A DNA stretch of 64,000 bases from Solicola gregarius (GCF_025790165.1 NZ_CP094970.1:372001-436000), one strand, 5' to 3'. Positions 27,088 through 35,782 are shown, numbered from the stretch's first letter. Notes: a model not told the origin generated them from the letters alone. Numbers and translations are program-made.

Positions 27088-27116
27088 AACATAAGCGGGG
27101 AGGCGCGGCGCGGCAA
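27088..27116 (-). promoter_or_regulatory. Promoter of the M14 carboxypeptidase
   Basis: TTGCCG (27111-27116, complement) and TATGTT (27088-27093) are 17 bp apart on the minus strand, about 45 bp before the ATG; a canonical SigA-type arrangement. Confidence 0.5.
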
Positions 27117-27146
27117 CTGCAGTGAGTAGTCGGTTACCAAGCGTGA

Positions 27147-28682
27147 TCAGTCGTAGCGGGCCTCGACCCACCACTGACCGCCCTCGCACGCGAGCAGCCA
27201 GGCGCTGCCGTCGACTCCGACCACCTGCAACCGGGCGAGCCTCCGGGCGGACCGCTCGTCCCACCAGCGTTCGTCGACCGGCCACGGGCCCGCCCACGCC
27301 TGCACGGGAAGCAACGCGTCTCCCCCCGGGGCGAACCGGCTCGGCTCACCGGTCAGCACCCCGCGCCCCGACACTCCGACCGCCCTGCCGTCGACGCCGA
27401 CGACGGCGGCGGGCCGCGGCCGCGGATAGACCGTCGCGGGCGCCGGCGGGGGGATGCTGCCCGGCCAGGGAAGGGCACCGTCGCGCTCGGAGGTGAGCCG
27501 GTCGCCCCACGGCACCAGGGTCTGCCGCTCGAGCGGCCCGCGGCCGCCGCCGACGACGGCCGAGACGACCCCACCGTGGCCGAGCATGCTCTGCACCCTC
27601 GACATCGCGCGATGGATGCGCTCGTCCGGGCCGCTCCCCCACAGCCCGTCCGCGTGATCGGCCAGCGACGCCACGGCATCGGGTACGAACCGCACGCGTA
27701 CGACCGGCGAGGCGAGCCCGCTGCCCAACGGCACACCCGCACCGACACCGCCCTGCAGTTGCCAGCGCACCCGGTCGACGAGGTCGGCGGCGTCGAACCA
27801 GCGCGGATGCATCCACTGCCGCTCGGAGACCTCGCCGGACTCGCCGTGCACCTCCACCCAGACCGTGGTGCAGACCAACCCGTGCCGCGCCAGCTCCGCG
27901 ACGAAGCCCTCGACGGTCGTACGGACGCTGAACGCGACGGGCTCGAGCTGCTCGAGCGGCGGCGCGAACTCGATCGAGCGTTCGAGCTCGGGCGGAGGCC
28001 GGCGCAGGGCGACCGGTTGCGACTCCGCACCACGCGCCAGCCGATGAGCGAGTACGCCGAGCCTCCCGAACCGGGTGGCGACATCCTTCTCCGGCAGCCC
28101 GGCGAGGTCACCGAGGGTACGCAGCCCGAGCCGCCGGAGCAGACCGACGAGCTCGGGCTGCCCGAGCACGTCGACCGGCAGCCCGCACAGAAAGTCGGCG
28201 GACCCGCCCGGCGCCACGACATAGCTGTCTTGCTGGTCTGCCCGGCGGGCCGCCTGCTCTGCCGCGAACGCACCGTCGGCGATACCTACCCGGCAGTCGT
28301 CGATGCCGAGCCCGACCAGTCGCTCGGCGATCACCGCGGCGGCGTTCGGCTCGCCGCCGTAGTAGCCGCTCACCCCCCGCGCGGCGAGCGCGCAGGTGCC
28401 CGGCCGGACGATGTGCACTCCCGGACTGATCGCCTCGATGGCACTTGCGGCGGGCTCGAAGGCACGGATGTCCATCGCCTCGTCGTACGCCTGCACGACG
28501 AGCTCGGGACACCGCGACTGCGCATCGCGCTGCCGCAACCCCCGGCGTACGCCGGATGCCCGCGCGGACGCGGAACAGGCGTGCACCTGCCCACCCCGCA
28601 GCAGCGCGACGGGAGCGTCGGCCGGGAGCCTGCCCGCCTGCATCGCCGCGCGTACGGGCCAGTCGGGGCACCACACGATCAT
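27147..28682 (-). CDS. imuB: ImuB, inactive Y-family polymerase of the mutasome
   Basis: ImuB is the adaptor of the DnaE2 mutasome: a Y-family polymerase relative without catalytic activity that links the beta clamp, ImuA' and DnaE2. The 511-residue product starts MIVWCPDWPV where active DinB proteins have a metal-binding DMDxF motif, so the catalytic acid is missing. The finger/palm order is kept (GVRRGLRQRDAQSRCPEL, AARGVSGYYGGEPNAAA, HhH block LRTLGDLAGLPEKDVATRFG), and a long C-terminal tail follows. An alternative GTG at 28712 overlaps the imuA stop. It is 29 nt downstream of imuA, so the two form one SOS-controlled unit. Confidence 0.92.
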   Translation of the reverse strand: MIVWCPDWPVRAAMQAGRLPADAPVALLRGGQVHACSASARASGVRRGLRQRDAQSRCPELVVQAYDEAMDIRAFEPAASAIEAISPGVHIVRPGTCALAARGVSGYYGGEPNAAAVIAERLVGLGIDDCRVGIADGAFAAEQAARRADQQDSYVVAPGGSADFLCGLPVDVLGQPELVGLLRRLGLRTLGDLAGLPEKDVATRFGRLGVLAHRLARGAESQPVALRRPPPELERSIEFAPPLEQLEPVAFSVRTTVEGFVAELARHGLVCTTVWVEVHGESGEVSERQWMHPRWFDAADLVDRVRWQLQGGVGAGVPLGSGLASPVVRVRFVPDAVASLADHADGLWGSGPDERIHRAMSRVQSMLGHGGVVSAVVGGGRGPLERQTLVPWGDRLTSERDGALPWPGSIPPPAPATVYPRPRPAAVVGVDGRAVGVSGRGVLTGEPSRFAPGGDALLPVQAWAGPWPVDERWWDERSARRLARLQVVGVDGSAWLLACEGGQWWVEARYD

Positions 28683-28711
28683 GGAGCGCCCGGTGCGTGA
28701 CCTCTCCCTCA

Positions 28712-29446
28712 CTAGCTCGCCACCTGTTCCGCGTCGAGGGCATGCCCCACCCCCGCGAGGGCCTGCCCTCCTGCCGGCTCGACCCGGTCGGAGAGCCACA
28801 GCCCAGTGGTGCGCGATCGCCCCGAACGCGGTGCGATCTCGATCGTCACCCGCCTCCCGGACAGATGCCCCCGCCCGTCCGCGATGCCTTCCCAACGACT
28901 GTCGACGATCGACAGCCGCGCCTCGCACCGCGGCCACGCGCCGAGCGCGACGAGCGTGGACCCGCGTTGGCGCAGCCGTGCCGACAGGCGTGCGGCGTCG
29001 GCTTCTCGTACGCGATCGGGCGCACGCAGCACGACGACCGGGAGTACGTCGACCAGCGCGGCGGTCACGGCGATCCAGTGCTCGACGGGCTCGGGCACGA
29101 GCACGGTACGGTCGAGCGCCACGCCGATCGCGGCGGCGGCCTCCGCCCCGAACTCCGGCACCCCGACGACTCCGCACCACGACCCGGACGCCGATGCGCC
29201 CGCCATCAGCGCCATCGCAAGGGCCGTTGACCCATCGACGGCGTACGCGGAGCCGACCCGCAGCCCACGCGCCGAGAACAGTGGCTCGAGCGGAGGCAGG
29301 ACGGGTTGGGTCTCGACCGTGTGGGCATCCTCGATCTGGCGTACGCGAGCCTGCAACGCACGCACTTGATCGAGCAGGCCCTGATCGAGCCGGGCAGCGA
29401 CGCCCTCCGGGCGAGTCCCGAGGTCGGCGGCGGAGGTCAACGGCAT
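28712..29446 (-). CDS. imuA': ImuA' mutasome accessory protein
   Basis: A 244-residue RecA-fold-like protein lacking a full P-loop, matching actinobacterial ImuA' in size and in position upstream of imuB. Segments such as LEPLFSARGLRVGSAYAVDG and VTAALVDVLPVVVLRAPDRV fit the RecA-like core. It is required with ImuB and DnaE2 for induced mutagenesis in relatives. The start ATG 29446 is 6 nt after the -10 of an SOS promoter almost identical to that of dnaE2. Confidence 0.88.
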   Translation of the reverse strand: MPLTSAADLGTRPEGVAARLDQGLLDQVRALQARVRQIEDAHTVETQPVLPPLEPLFSARGLRVGSAYAVDGSTALAMALMAGASASGSWCGVVGVPEFGAEAAAAIGVALDRTVLVPEPVEHWIAVTAALVDVLPVVVLRAPDRVREADAARLSARLRQRGSTLVALGAWPRCEARLSIVDSRWEGIADGRGHLSGRRVTIEIAPRSGRSRTTGLWLSDRVEPAGGQALAGVGHALDAEQVAS

Positions 29447-29452
29447 CTCTCA

Positions 29453-29481
29453 ATGATCGAACATGTGTTCGAGGATTGCAA
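29453..29481 (-). promoter_or_regulatory. SOS promoter with LexA box for imuA'-imuB
   Basis: TTGCAA (29476-29481) and GATCAT (29453-29458) are 17 bp apart on the minus strand, ending 6 nt before the imuA' ATG. The LexA box TCGAAC-ACAT-GTTCGA fills 29457-29472. The distance from box to start codon (11 nt) is the same as for dnaE2. Confidence 0.92.
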
Positions 29482-29537
29482 GGTCTCCCGCACCACAGCG
29501 AGGGAAGAAAGTACGCCCGCGTCGTCGTTGCCGAGAC

Positions 29538-30044
29538 ATGACTACACATGTGCTGTTCGAAGGAGCACCGGGCGTCCTGGTCCGAACGGACGAGCTGGTG
29601 GTGGAAGGCGTCGGCCGCGCCGAGTTGATCGATGCGGCCCGGCGGGCCGCCCCGGCCGCGGATCGCATCGAGCTGTGCGGCGGCATCGGCGTTGACGATG
29701 CCGCGAGCGTGATCGCCGTGGTCGGCGACAGTGCCGACGTGCGGTTGAACCGATACGGGTTCGAATCGCTTGAACAGGTCGCCGCGTACAAGGTCGCGTT
29801 CGGCACCGGGGAGGTCGGCGACGCGGCCTTCTTCTACGCCACTGCGCAGTCGACCCCGCTCGTACAGCACGAGGGCGTCATGGTCGCCGGCGTCGCCGAC
29901 GAGCGCGTCCTCATCGAGCGGACCCGCGAAGCGCAGGCGCGCGGCGCAGGCATCATCGAGCTCTACGGCGGCCTCGGCGCCCGAGCGGCCGCCACCGTAC
30001 GCCAGGTCACCGACGATGCACTGCCGGTCGGCTTCATCGACTGA
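29538..30044 (+). CDS. DUF6506-like protein with internal duplication
   Basis: A 168-residue protein. Two halves repeat the same motif: IELCGGIG at residues 44-51 and IELYGGLG at 140-147, each followed by an A-rich helix and a V.D...VRLN/LPVGF strand. The closest family by my memory is DUF6506, a small cytoplasmic protein of unknown function normally of single length. ATG 29538 lacks a clear ribosome-binding site. It is divergent from imuA' and upstream of the LLM gene with an 87-bp gap. Confidence 0.7.
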   Translation: MTTHVLFEGAPGVLVRTDELVVEGVGRAELIDAARRAAPAADRIELCGGIGVDDAASVIAVVGDSADVRLNRYGFESLEQVAAYKVAFGTGEVGDAAFFYATAQSTPLVQHEGVMVAGVADERVLIERTREAQARGAGIIELYGGLGARAAATVRQVTDDALPVGFID

Positions 30045-30131
30045 CGACACGCCGCGTTCGCTCAACGACGACCGATGAGTTCCCCGCCGCCCTGCCGTCT
30101 CCCTGCACAGGACCGCGACTGAGGAGGAACC

Positions 30132-31049
30132 ATGGTGAAGATCGGCGCCGCACTGCCCGTTGCAGGCAGCGACATCTCGGCAGAGGGTCTCGCAGCTGTC
30201 GCCGAGGGCGCCGAACGCATGGGCCTCGGCAGTGTGTGGACCTACGAACGGCTGCTGCGGCCGACCGAGCCGATACCCATGGGCGGGCCGGGTGGTCCCG
30301 TGATGGACCCTCCGCCCGACTGGGCGAACGTCTACGACCCGATCGAGGCGCTGACCTACGTCGCGGCGAAGACCGAACGGATCCTGCTCGGCACCAGTGT
30401 TCTCGCCGCGTTGTTCCATGCACCGGTGGTGCTCGCGCGGCGACTCGCCACGCTCGACCACCTCAGCGGAGGTCGGCTGCTTGCCGGTGTCGGCCAGAGC
30501 TGGATGGCACAGGAGTTCGCCTCGACCGGCGTACCGATGCGCCGGCGAGGTGCCGGGTTCGAGGAGCATCTGGAGGTGATGCGGGCCGTCTGGGGGTCGA
30601 ACCCGGTGCACTACGAGGGCCGGTTCTATCAGGTACCCGAATGCGAGATCGGCCCGAAGCCTGTCGGTCCCGACGGGCCGGCAGTGCTGGTCGGCGCGGC
30701 CGCTCCGGCGGCCGCCGAGCGGGCCGGCCGGCTCGGCCTCGGACTCGCTCTCGTCGTCTTCTCCTGGGACGCAATGCGCGAGACCGTCTCCACCTTCCGC
30801 AATGCCGCCGCGGCCGCAGGCCACGACCCGGATCGGCTGCCGCTGACCGTTCAGGTCAACGGCGCGGTGTCCACCGATCGCGCCGTGGATGACCGAGCAC
30901 CGCTCACCGGCGCCGTCGAGCAGGTGGCAGACGACCTGGTCGAGCTCGACCGTCTGGGCGTCGACCACGTCTTCTGGGCGATGCTCGACCCCGCCGAACA
31001 GCTCGACATCCTGGGCCAGCTCAACGCGGCGTACGCCGGGCGGCGATGA
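30132..31049 (+). CDS. LLM-class flavin (probably F420)-dependent oxidoreductase
   Basis: A 305-residue TIM-barrel of the luciferase-like monooxygenase superfamily. It shows MVKIGAALPVAGSDI, the AAKTERILLGTSVL strand, LATLDHLSGGRLLAGVG and the GPKPVGPDGPAVLVGAAAPAAAERAGRLG region near the cofactor phosphate. In actinobacteria this branch uses F420; FMN is the alternative. GAGGAGG precedes ATG 30132. The AraC gene follows 28 bp later on the same strand and may regulate it. Confidence 0.9.
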   Translation: MVKIGAALPVAGSDISAEGLAAVAEGAERMGLGSVWTYERLLRPTEPIPMGGPGGPVMDPPPDWANVYDPIEALTYVAAKTERILLGTSVLAALFHAPVVLARRLATLDHLSGGRLLAGVGQSWMAQEFASTGVPMRRRGAGFEEHLEVMRAVWGSNPVHYEGRFYQVPECEIGPKPVGPDGPAVLVGAAAPAAAERAGRLGLGLALVVFSWDAMRETVSTFRNAAAAAGHDPDRLPLTVQVNGAVSTDRAVDDRAPLTGAVEQVADDLVELDRLGVDHVFWAMLDPAEQLDILGQLNAAYAGRR

Positions 31050-31076
31050 CGACCGCCGGCCACGAGGGAGATCCTG

Positions 31077-31772
31077 ATGTTCTTGGAGGTTCACCAGCGA
31101 CGATCCGACTCGCCGTACGTCGAACGCGTCTGGCACAGCCGCAGCAACGGCGGCGGCCGAATGACCTCGATCGCCTCCACGACGTGGGATCTGGTGTTCT
31201 GGGACCTTGCCGGCCAGGCGCATGTCACCGTGCACGGACCCGAGACGCATGCCACCCACCTGGAGGTGCCTGCCGGCGCCACGTTCTTCGGCATCAGCTT
31301 CACGCTCGGTACGGCGATGCCGCACCTGCCGCCGACGCGCCTCGTCGACCGCGCGGTCGAAGTCCCGAACGCCACCGCTGCCTCCTTCCCGCTGGCGGGA
31401 TCCGGCTGGGAACGTCCCGATGACGAGTCCGTCGAGACGTTCGTCGCACGACTCGTCCGTGCGGGCATCGTGATTCGTGACCCGTTCGTCGCGACCCGAG
31501 GGGCATCGGTGACCACCACGCTACGTACGATCCAGCGACGGTTCCGTTCAGCGACCGGTCTCACCCCGGGAGCAGTCCGCCAGATCGAACGAGCGCGGCG
31601 GGCCGCCGTCCTCCTGCGAGACGGTCGCCATGTCACCGACGTGGTCGACCGGCTCGGGTACTACGACGGGCCGCACCTGCGCCGTTCGCTCACCCGGTTC
31701 ATCGGCCGCACGCCGGCACTCCTGAAGGACCCCGACCCGGTCGACCAGATGTCGCTTCTGTACACGACCTGA
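31077..31772 (+). CDS. AraC-family transcriptional regulator
   Basis: A 231-residue AraC protein with an N-terminal DUF6597-like cupin region (YVERVWHSRS) and a C-terminal helix-turn-helix (VTTTLRTIQRRFRSATGLTPGAVRQIERARRAA, VVDRLGYYDGPHLRRSLTRFIGRTPA). The second half-motif YYDGPHLRRSLTRF is strongly conserved in the family. ATG 31077 has GAGGGAG upstream. It likely forms an operon with the LLM oxidoreductase. Confidence 0.88.
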   Translation: MFLEVHQRRSDSPYVERVWHSRSNGGGRMTSIASTTWDLVFWDLAGQAHVTVHGPETHATHLEVPAGATFFGISFTLGTAMPHLPPTRLVDRAVEVPNATAASFPLAGSGWERPDDESVETFVARLVRAGIVIRDPFVATRGASVTTTLRTIQRRFRSATGLTPGAVRQIERARRAAVLLRDGRHVTDVVDRLGYYDGPHLRRSLTRFIGRTPALLKDPDPVDQMSLLYTT

Positions 31773-31787
31773 CGCACCCGTGGGTCC

Positions 31788-31799
31788 TAGCGTGCGGTC
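31788..31799 (+). promoter_or_regulatory. Leaderless promoter of the RibD/DHFR-like gene
   Basis: TAGCGT at 31788-31793 ends exactly 6 nt before ATG 31800. Confidence 0.5.
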
Positions 31800-32363
31800 A
31801 TGGCACGCAAGCTAGTGAACTCGACATACATCACGCTCGACGGAGTGGTCGAAGGTCCGCATCTGTGGCCGCCGCTGCCGCTCGGGTCTGCAGCGGAGCA
31901 CGAGGACGTACAGGCCGAGACGCTGAAGACGTGCGACGTCCTGCTGATGGGACGCCGCACGTACGACGTGTTCGCGCCCGTGTGGCCGACCAGGAGCGAC
32001 CCGTTCGCGACGCGCCTCAACGAGATGCGCAAGGTGGTCGCCTCACGGACGCTGACCGATCCGGAATGGGCGAACACCGAGGTCTTCTCAACCGGCGTCG
32101 CAGAGCGGGTGGCCGCGCTGAAGGCGGAGTCGGGCGGCGACATCATCCAGTACGGCGTCGGGTCGGTCACCAGGCTGATGATGGAGCACGGTCTGCTCGA
32201 CGAGCTCACGCTCTGGGTCTATCCGCAGTTCGTACGAGGGACCGCCGCCGACCTGCTCTTCGAGCCCGACGTCGCCGCAACGCTCGACCTGATCGGCACG
32301 CGCGGACTGAGCAACGGCATCGTCGTCCTCCGGTACGCCGTGCGGAGCGCGGACGTCGCCTGA
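31800..32363 (+). CDS. Dihydrofolate reductase family (RibD C-terminal-like) protein
   Basis: A 187-residue protein of the YwjB/YyaP type: RKLVNSTYITLDGVVEGP, CDVLLMGRRTYDVFAPVW, KVVASRTLTDPEWANTEV, DIIQYGVGSVTRLMMEHGLLDELTLWVYP. The fold is that of RibD reductase/DHFR with an NADPH site, but these stand-alone forms have no established substrate. It is convergent with the lipoprotein gene. Confidence 0.92.
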   Translation: MARKLVNSTYITLDGVVEGPHLWPPLPLGSAAEHEDVQAETLKTCDVLLMGRRTYDVFAPVWPTRSDPFATRLNEMRKVVASRTLTDPEWANTEVFSTGVAERVAALKAESGGDIIQYGVGSVTRLMMEHGLLDELTLWVYPQFVRGTAADLLFEPDVAATLDLIGTRGLSNGIVVLRYAVRSADVA

Positions 32364-32381
32364 GCGCAGGGCCGGGAGCCC

Positions 32382-32753
32382 TCACCGTGGGCAGAACGAT
32401 CCGGAAAGCGCGACCTCCACCTCGTAGTCGGCGTCCTCGGGCGGGTCGGCGAGGTCGGCGACCGCCACGGTGCGCGTCACGGTCCGCGTGGCGTCCGGGC
32501 GCCGCACCATCACGTAGACGGTGTCCTTGCTCTCGGGCACGGACCTGACGTATCCGCGCTCACCGGGGTCGAGAACGTCCCCTGCCGGACCGTCATCGGC
32601 CGACGCCTTCGAGGAGACGACGTCGACCTCGACCGCCTCACCGCACCGGTTCACTGCGCCGACCTCGGTGTTGTACTGGCAGCCCGCAAGCGAAACGGCA
32701 CCCACCGCCGTGGCGGCCAGCAACCGAAACGCGAGCGCTGTGCGCACGTGCAC
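32382..32753 (-). CDS. Small lipoprotein, unknown function
   Basis: From GTG 32753 (or 32747) a 123-residue protein with a signal peptide ending in a lipobox, LLAATAVGAVSLAGC. The rest is a small, acidic beta-rich domain with two further cysteines (RCGEAVEV, GSFCPR) likely to pair. It starts 10 nt after the stop of the HExxH gene, so the two are one transcription unit. It could be a membrane-anchored partner or a protective protein for that enzyme; this is only inference. Confidence 0.7.
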   Translation of the reverse strand: MHVRTALAFRLLAATAVGAVSLAGCQYNTEVGAVNRCGEAVEVDVVSSKASADDGPAGDVLDPGERGYVRSVPESKDTVYVMVRRPDATRTVTRTVAVADLADPPEDADYEVEVALSGSFCPR

Positions 32754-32763
32754 CGTCCGATCG

Positions 32764-33996
32764 TCAGAACACCTTGTCGAGTAGGTCGTCGATGATGCCC
32801 TGCGGCTTCTTGTCCGGGTAGTTGTCGCCGACATCGTAGGCACGTTGTTCCCACATGATGTGCTCGTACGCCTCGGAGTGCGACTCTCCCATGGCCCGAC
32901 GGGTCAGGTAGTCGGTGAGGTACGACCCGTAGAACCCGGCCGCACCGACGTCCTCGATGTCGTACACATGCTGCATCTCATGCGCGACGAGGTCGTCGGG
33001 CGGGTCGCCCTCCTCGCTGACTCGGATCGTGTGCCCGGTCGTGATGGCGTCGGCTCCGTCGGGGACCGAGACGCCCGTGAGGCAGGCCGCATCGTCCCCG
33101 CAGTACGGACCCTCGCGATAGAGCTCGCCGTCCTCGCCCACGATCCCCTCGACGGCCGAGAGGTCCTCGGTCAGGGCCGTCCCCGTCGCGATGTCCCACA
33201 GTGTCTGGCCCGGGTTGGTCACCCTCCGCACCGATGTGTCCCAGCCGTAGACCGCGAGCGTCGAGCCACGGTCCCAGACCTCCTCGCCGGCGCCGCCGAC
33301 GACGTTCGTGACCGTGTCGAAGCCGCCGGAGACCGCGCCGCCGATGTCGCTGAACAGCCCGCCGCCGTCATCGTCGTCGTCATCTTCTTCTTCGTCGTCA
33401 TCGTCGTCGTCGGACGAGCCGCCTCCACCGAACAGCCCGAACAGCGTGAGCGACGCCAGCGACTGCGGATTGGTGGCCACATCGAGGATGAACGCCGTGT
33501 CGCCCGCGGTGCCGTCCAGGTCGCGCATGAGTGCGGCCTCGCGGAGTCCGAGCACGTATTCGAGCGCCGACCTGGCCGACGCGACGCGGCTCGCGTACAG
33601 GTCCTTACGCCCGTCGTCGGAAAGCTCCTCGCCATCGGCGCCCGTCTCGTCGTCACCGACCGGGGCGGCGAAGAAGTCCGCCGCTTTAGCCCGCTCGTAG
33701 GTCCGGTTCAGCGAGTCGACGCCGTTGTTGTACGTCGATATAGCGCCGGCGAAGATGCCCAACGCCCCGCCGGCGACCGTCGTCGCGGTCGCCATCTGCT
33801 CGGTGCCGGCGTCGACTGGCAGCCGGATGTCCAGCAACGGAGCATCGATCGTGCCTTCGACGTTCGAGGCGGCGACCGTCGTACGGCCGCCGAACAGTCC
33901 GCCGAGGCCGCCGAAGGCACCCGTACTCGACAGCAGCGAGTCGCCAAACCCGACGATATCGTCGGGTTTGCCCGGGTAGTGCGAGAACAGGGACAC
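32764..33996 (-). CDS. Acidic HExxH protein with N-terminal helical module (putative secreted effector)
   Basis: A 410-residue protein. Residues 1-110 include a Gly/Ala-rich helical stretch (GGALGIFAGAISTYNNGVDSLNRTY) resembling the divergent calpain-like protein. Residues 195-210 are an uninterrupted Asp/Glu run after GGGGSS. The C-terminal domain has a zinc-peptidase-type HEMQH (His339, Glu340, His343) in DDLVAHEMQHVYDIEDVGAAGFYG, and a candidate third ligand in MWEQRAYD (Glu383), reminiscent of DUF4157-type domains. No classical signal peptide is seen. The shared N-terminal module suggests a WXG100/LXG-like export route. Proteolytic activity and target are not shown by sequence. It is divergent from the calpain-like gene and followed by a lipoprotein gene. 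Confidence 0.8.
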   Translation of the reverse strand: MSLFSHYPGKPDDIVGFGDSLLSSTGAFGGLGGLFGGRTTVAASNVEGTIDAPLLDIRLPVDAGTEQMATATTVAGGALGIFAGAISTYNNGVDSLNRTYERAKAADFFAAPVGDDETGADGEELSDDGRKDLYASRVASARSALEYVLGLREAALMRDLDGTAGDTAFILDVATNPQSLASLTLFGLFGGGGSSDDDDDDEEEDDDDDDGGGLFSDIGGAVSGGFDTVTNVVGGAGEEVWDRGSTLAVYGWDTSVRRVTNPGQTLWDIATGTALTEDLSAVEGIVGEDGELYREGPYCGDDAACLTGVSVPDGADAITTGHTIRVSEEGDPPDDLVAHEMQHVYDIEDVGAAGFYGSYLTDYLTRRAMGESHSEAYEHIMWEQRAYDVGDNYPDKKPQGIIDDLLDKVF

Positions 33997-34161
33997 GCCA
34001 ACTCACTCCCTCGAAGGTCTCGACCCTCGCCGAGGCGAGAGTAACGCGGTGCGGGGTCACCGCGGCGACCGCTCTCGGGGCCCTGTCTGACCCTGTTTCG
34101 CAGTATCTTTTCGCCGTTGCCCGGCGACGACGCCGGGCCATGCACACGAGGGAAACCGTCG

Positions 34162-35721
34162 ATGAAGCCGCCGTACGACCCTTACGAGGCGAAGTCCTCG
34201 ACCGTCCGCTCGTACGCCGACACGCTCGTCACCAAGTCGACGCTCGTCGGCCCGATCAACACCACTGCCTTGCAGAACAAGGCGAAGGCCGCCGAGAACA
34301 TCACCGGAGAGCTCACCGACAAGCTCGACGAGCCCTTCGCGAACATCGGCGGAGACGCCAAGCAGATAGCCCTCGCGTCGGCGTTCGTCGCCGGGAGCCT
34401 GTACGAGTGGGCGACCGCGATAGACACGTTCAACACCGGGATCGACGGCCTCAACGAGCGATGGAACACCCGAAGCACCGGGCCGTCGGGCGGCCTGTCG
34501 CCGCCCGAGGCCGAGGCGCAGCTGATCCGGACACTCAACACCGACTGGGGGACGTTCGACGCGGCGATCGACGGTTCGGCGGCGACTCTCAAGACCGAGC
34601 TCGACAAGGGTCCCGACGCAGAGAGCGTGCTCGCGTACTTCGCGAACGGCACGCTTCCGGAGTCGGCACTCCCGCTGCTCACCGCGCTCGGCATCGACCC
34701 GCAGAAGGTGAAGAGCGTCCTTGCCGACCTTCGAACCTTCATCAAGGAGAGCAAGGACGGAAACTACACATCGCAGGATCGGATGGATGCGTGGTCCGGC
34801 CTGCTGGAGACCATCAAGGGGATGGATCCCAGCGCAGCGGCAGTGATCCTCGGGGCGCTCAGTGACGACGAGCTGAAAGACCTCGGCGAGCAGGTGGGTG
34901 GCGTCTCGGAGCAGCACATGGCCTCGGGAACCGACCTCTACAGCTTCCTCCTCGCCGGGGCCACCGCGGAGCAGATCCAGCGACTCAAGGACATCTGGGA
35001 CCTGAACCCGAAGGGCGGCGAGAACTGGGGCGTGCCGACGGAGAGCCTGTTCAACCCGCCGTACGTCGGCAACGACGGCACGACCATCGGGGCCGCACAA
35101 GGCAGCTTCGACGACTGCTGGATGTTCGCGAAGCTCAATGCGATCGTCGAGGCGGACCCCAACTGGCCGCAGCAGCACGTACGCGACAACGGCAACGGCA
35201 CTGTGTCGGTGCAGTTCTACGACGGTGACGGAAACCCGTACTGGGTGACGGTCACCGACGAGCTGCCCTCGAACGGCGCCGACCCCGGGGGCGTCAACGA
35301 GTCGACCTGGGCCGCTTATTACGAGAAGGCGATGGCCGCCGATGACCACGGCGCCGACGGCATCCTCGGCGGCGACGGGTACGACGGGCTGACCGCCGGG
35401 TTCTCCGACAGCGCGGACGAGTACATGACCGGCGAGGAGTCAAACAACCTCGTGCAGGGGCACTGGCCGTGGTCGGACGATCCGTACGGGGACGTGAAGG
35501 ACGCCATCGACGACGGCAAGGGCGTCGTCGTCGGCAACTGGGGCAACCAGATGTTCGACGGTGGCGACGACGACATGCAGACGTTCCACGTCTACTACGT
35601 CAAGGACATCTTGCCCAACGGCGATGTCGTGCTCGGCAACCCGTGGGGTCACTCCGACGTCACGCTGTCCGAGGGCGAGTTCAATGACTACGCCGAGGAC
35701 GTCTCGATCGTCAACCAGTAG
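34162..35721 (+). CDS. Calpain-like (C2) cysteine protease with N-terminal helical module
   Basis: A 519-residue protein. Residues 17-101 form an Ala-rich helical module (SYADTLVTKSTLVGPINTTA...WATAIDTFNTGIDGLNERW) similar to the divergent HExxH protein and like the front of WXG100/LXG-type secreted proteins. A middle helical region spans 110-285. The C-terminal domain from about 290 matches the calpain catalytic core: Cys319 in QGSFDDCWMFAKLNAI, His476 in QTFHVYYVKDI and Asn493 in LGNPWG. The triad is thus complete. The domain is very acidic. The start ATG 34162 has GAGGG upstream. It is probably exported; target and any immunity protein are unknown. Confidence 0.82.
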   Translation: MKPPYDPYEAKSSTVRSYADTLVTKSTLVGPINTTALQNKAKAAENITGELTDKLDEPFANIGGDAKQIALASAFVAGSLYEWATAIDTFNTGIDGLNERWNTRSTGPSGGLSPPEAEAQLIRTLNTDWGTFDAAIDGSAATLKTELDKGPDAESVLAYFANGTLPESALPLLTALGIDPQKVKSVLADLRTFIKESKDGNYTSQDRMDAWSGLLETIKGMDPSAAAVILGALSDDELKDLGEQVGGVSEQHMASGTDLYSFLLAGATAEQIQRLKDIWDLNPKGGENWGVPTESLFNPPYVGNDGTTIGAAQGSFDDCWMFAKLNAIVEADPNWPQQHVRDNGNGTVSVQFYDGDGNPYWVTVTDELPSNGADPGGVNESTWAAYYEKAMAADDHGADGILGGDGYDGLTAGFSDSADEYMTGEESNNLVQGHWPWSDDPYGDVKDAIDDGKGVVVGNWGNQMFDGGDDDMQTFHVYYVKDILPNGDVVLGNPWGHSDVTLSEGEFNDYAEDVSIVNQ

Positions 35722-35752
35722 CGTTTGCGGTCGGCGTCACATGGAATACCCG

Positions 35753-35782
35753 TTGCACGAGTTGTCGTGGTCGCCGTAGGCT
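35753..35782 (+). promoter_or_regulatory. Promoter of the ABC-F gene
   Basis: TTGCAC (35753-35758) and TAGGCT (35777-35782) are 18 bp apart. The predicted transcript would begin around 35789-35793, at or just before a tiny open frame. Confidence 0.55.

Noticed and set aside
28683-31325. N-terminal extension of imuB giving a 1392-residue frame
   Set aside because: The extension runs antisense through imuA', the SOS promoter and the LLM gene and has no recognisable domain. ImuB homology begins at about 28682.
33361-33420. The TCGTCGTC/TTCTTCTT-rich tract as a microsatellite or regulatory repeat
   Set aside because: It is the codon run for the Asp/Glu stretch (residues 195-210) of the HExxH protein, kept in frame.
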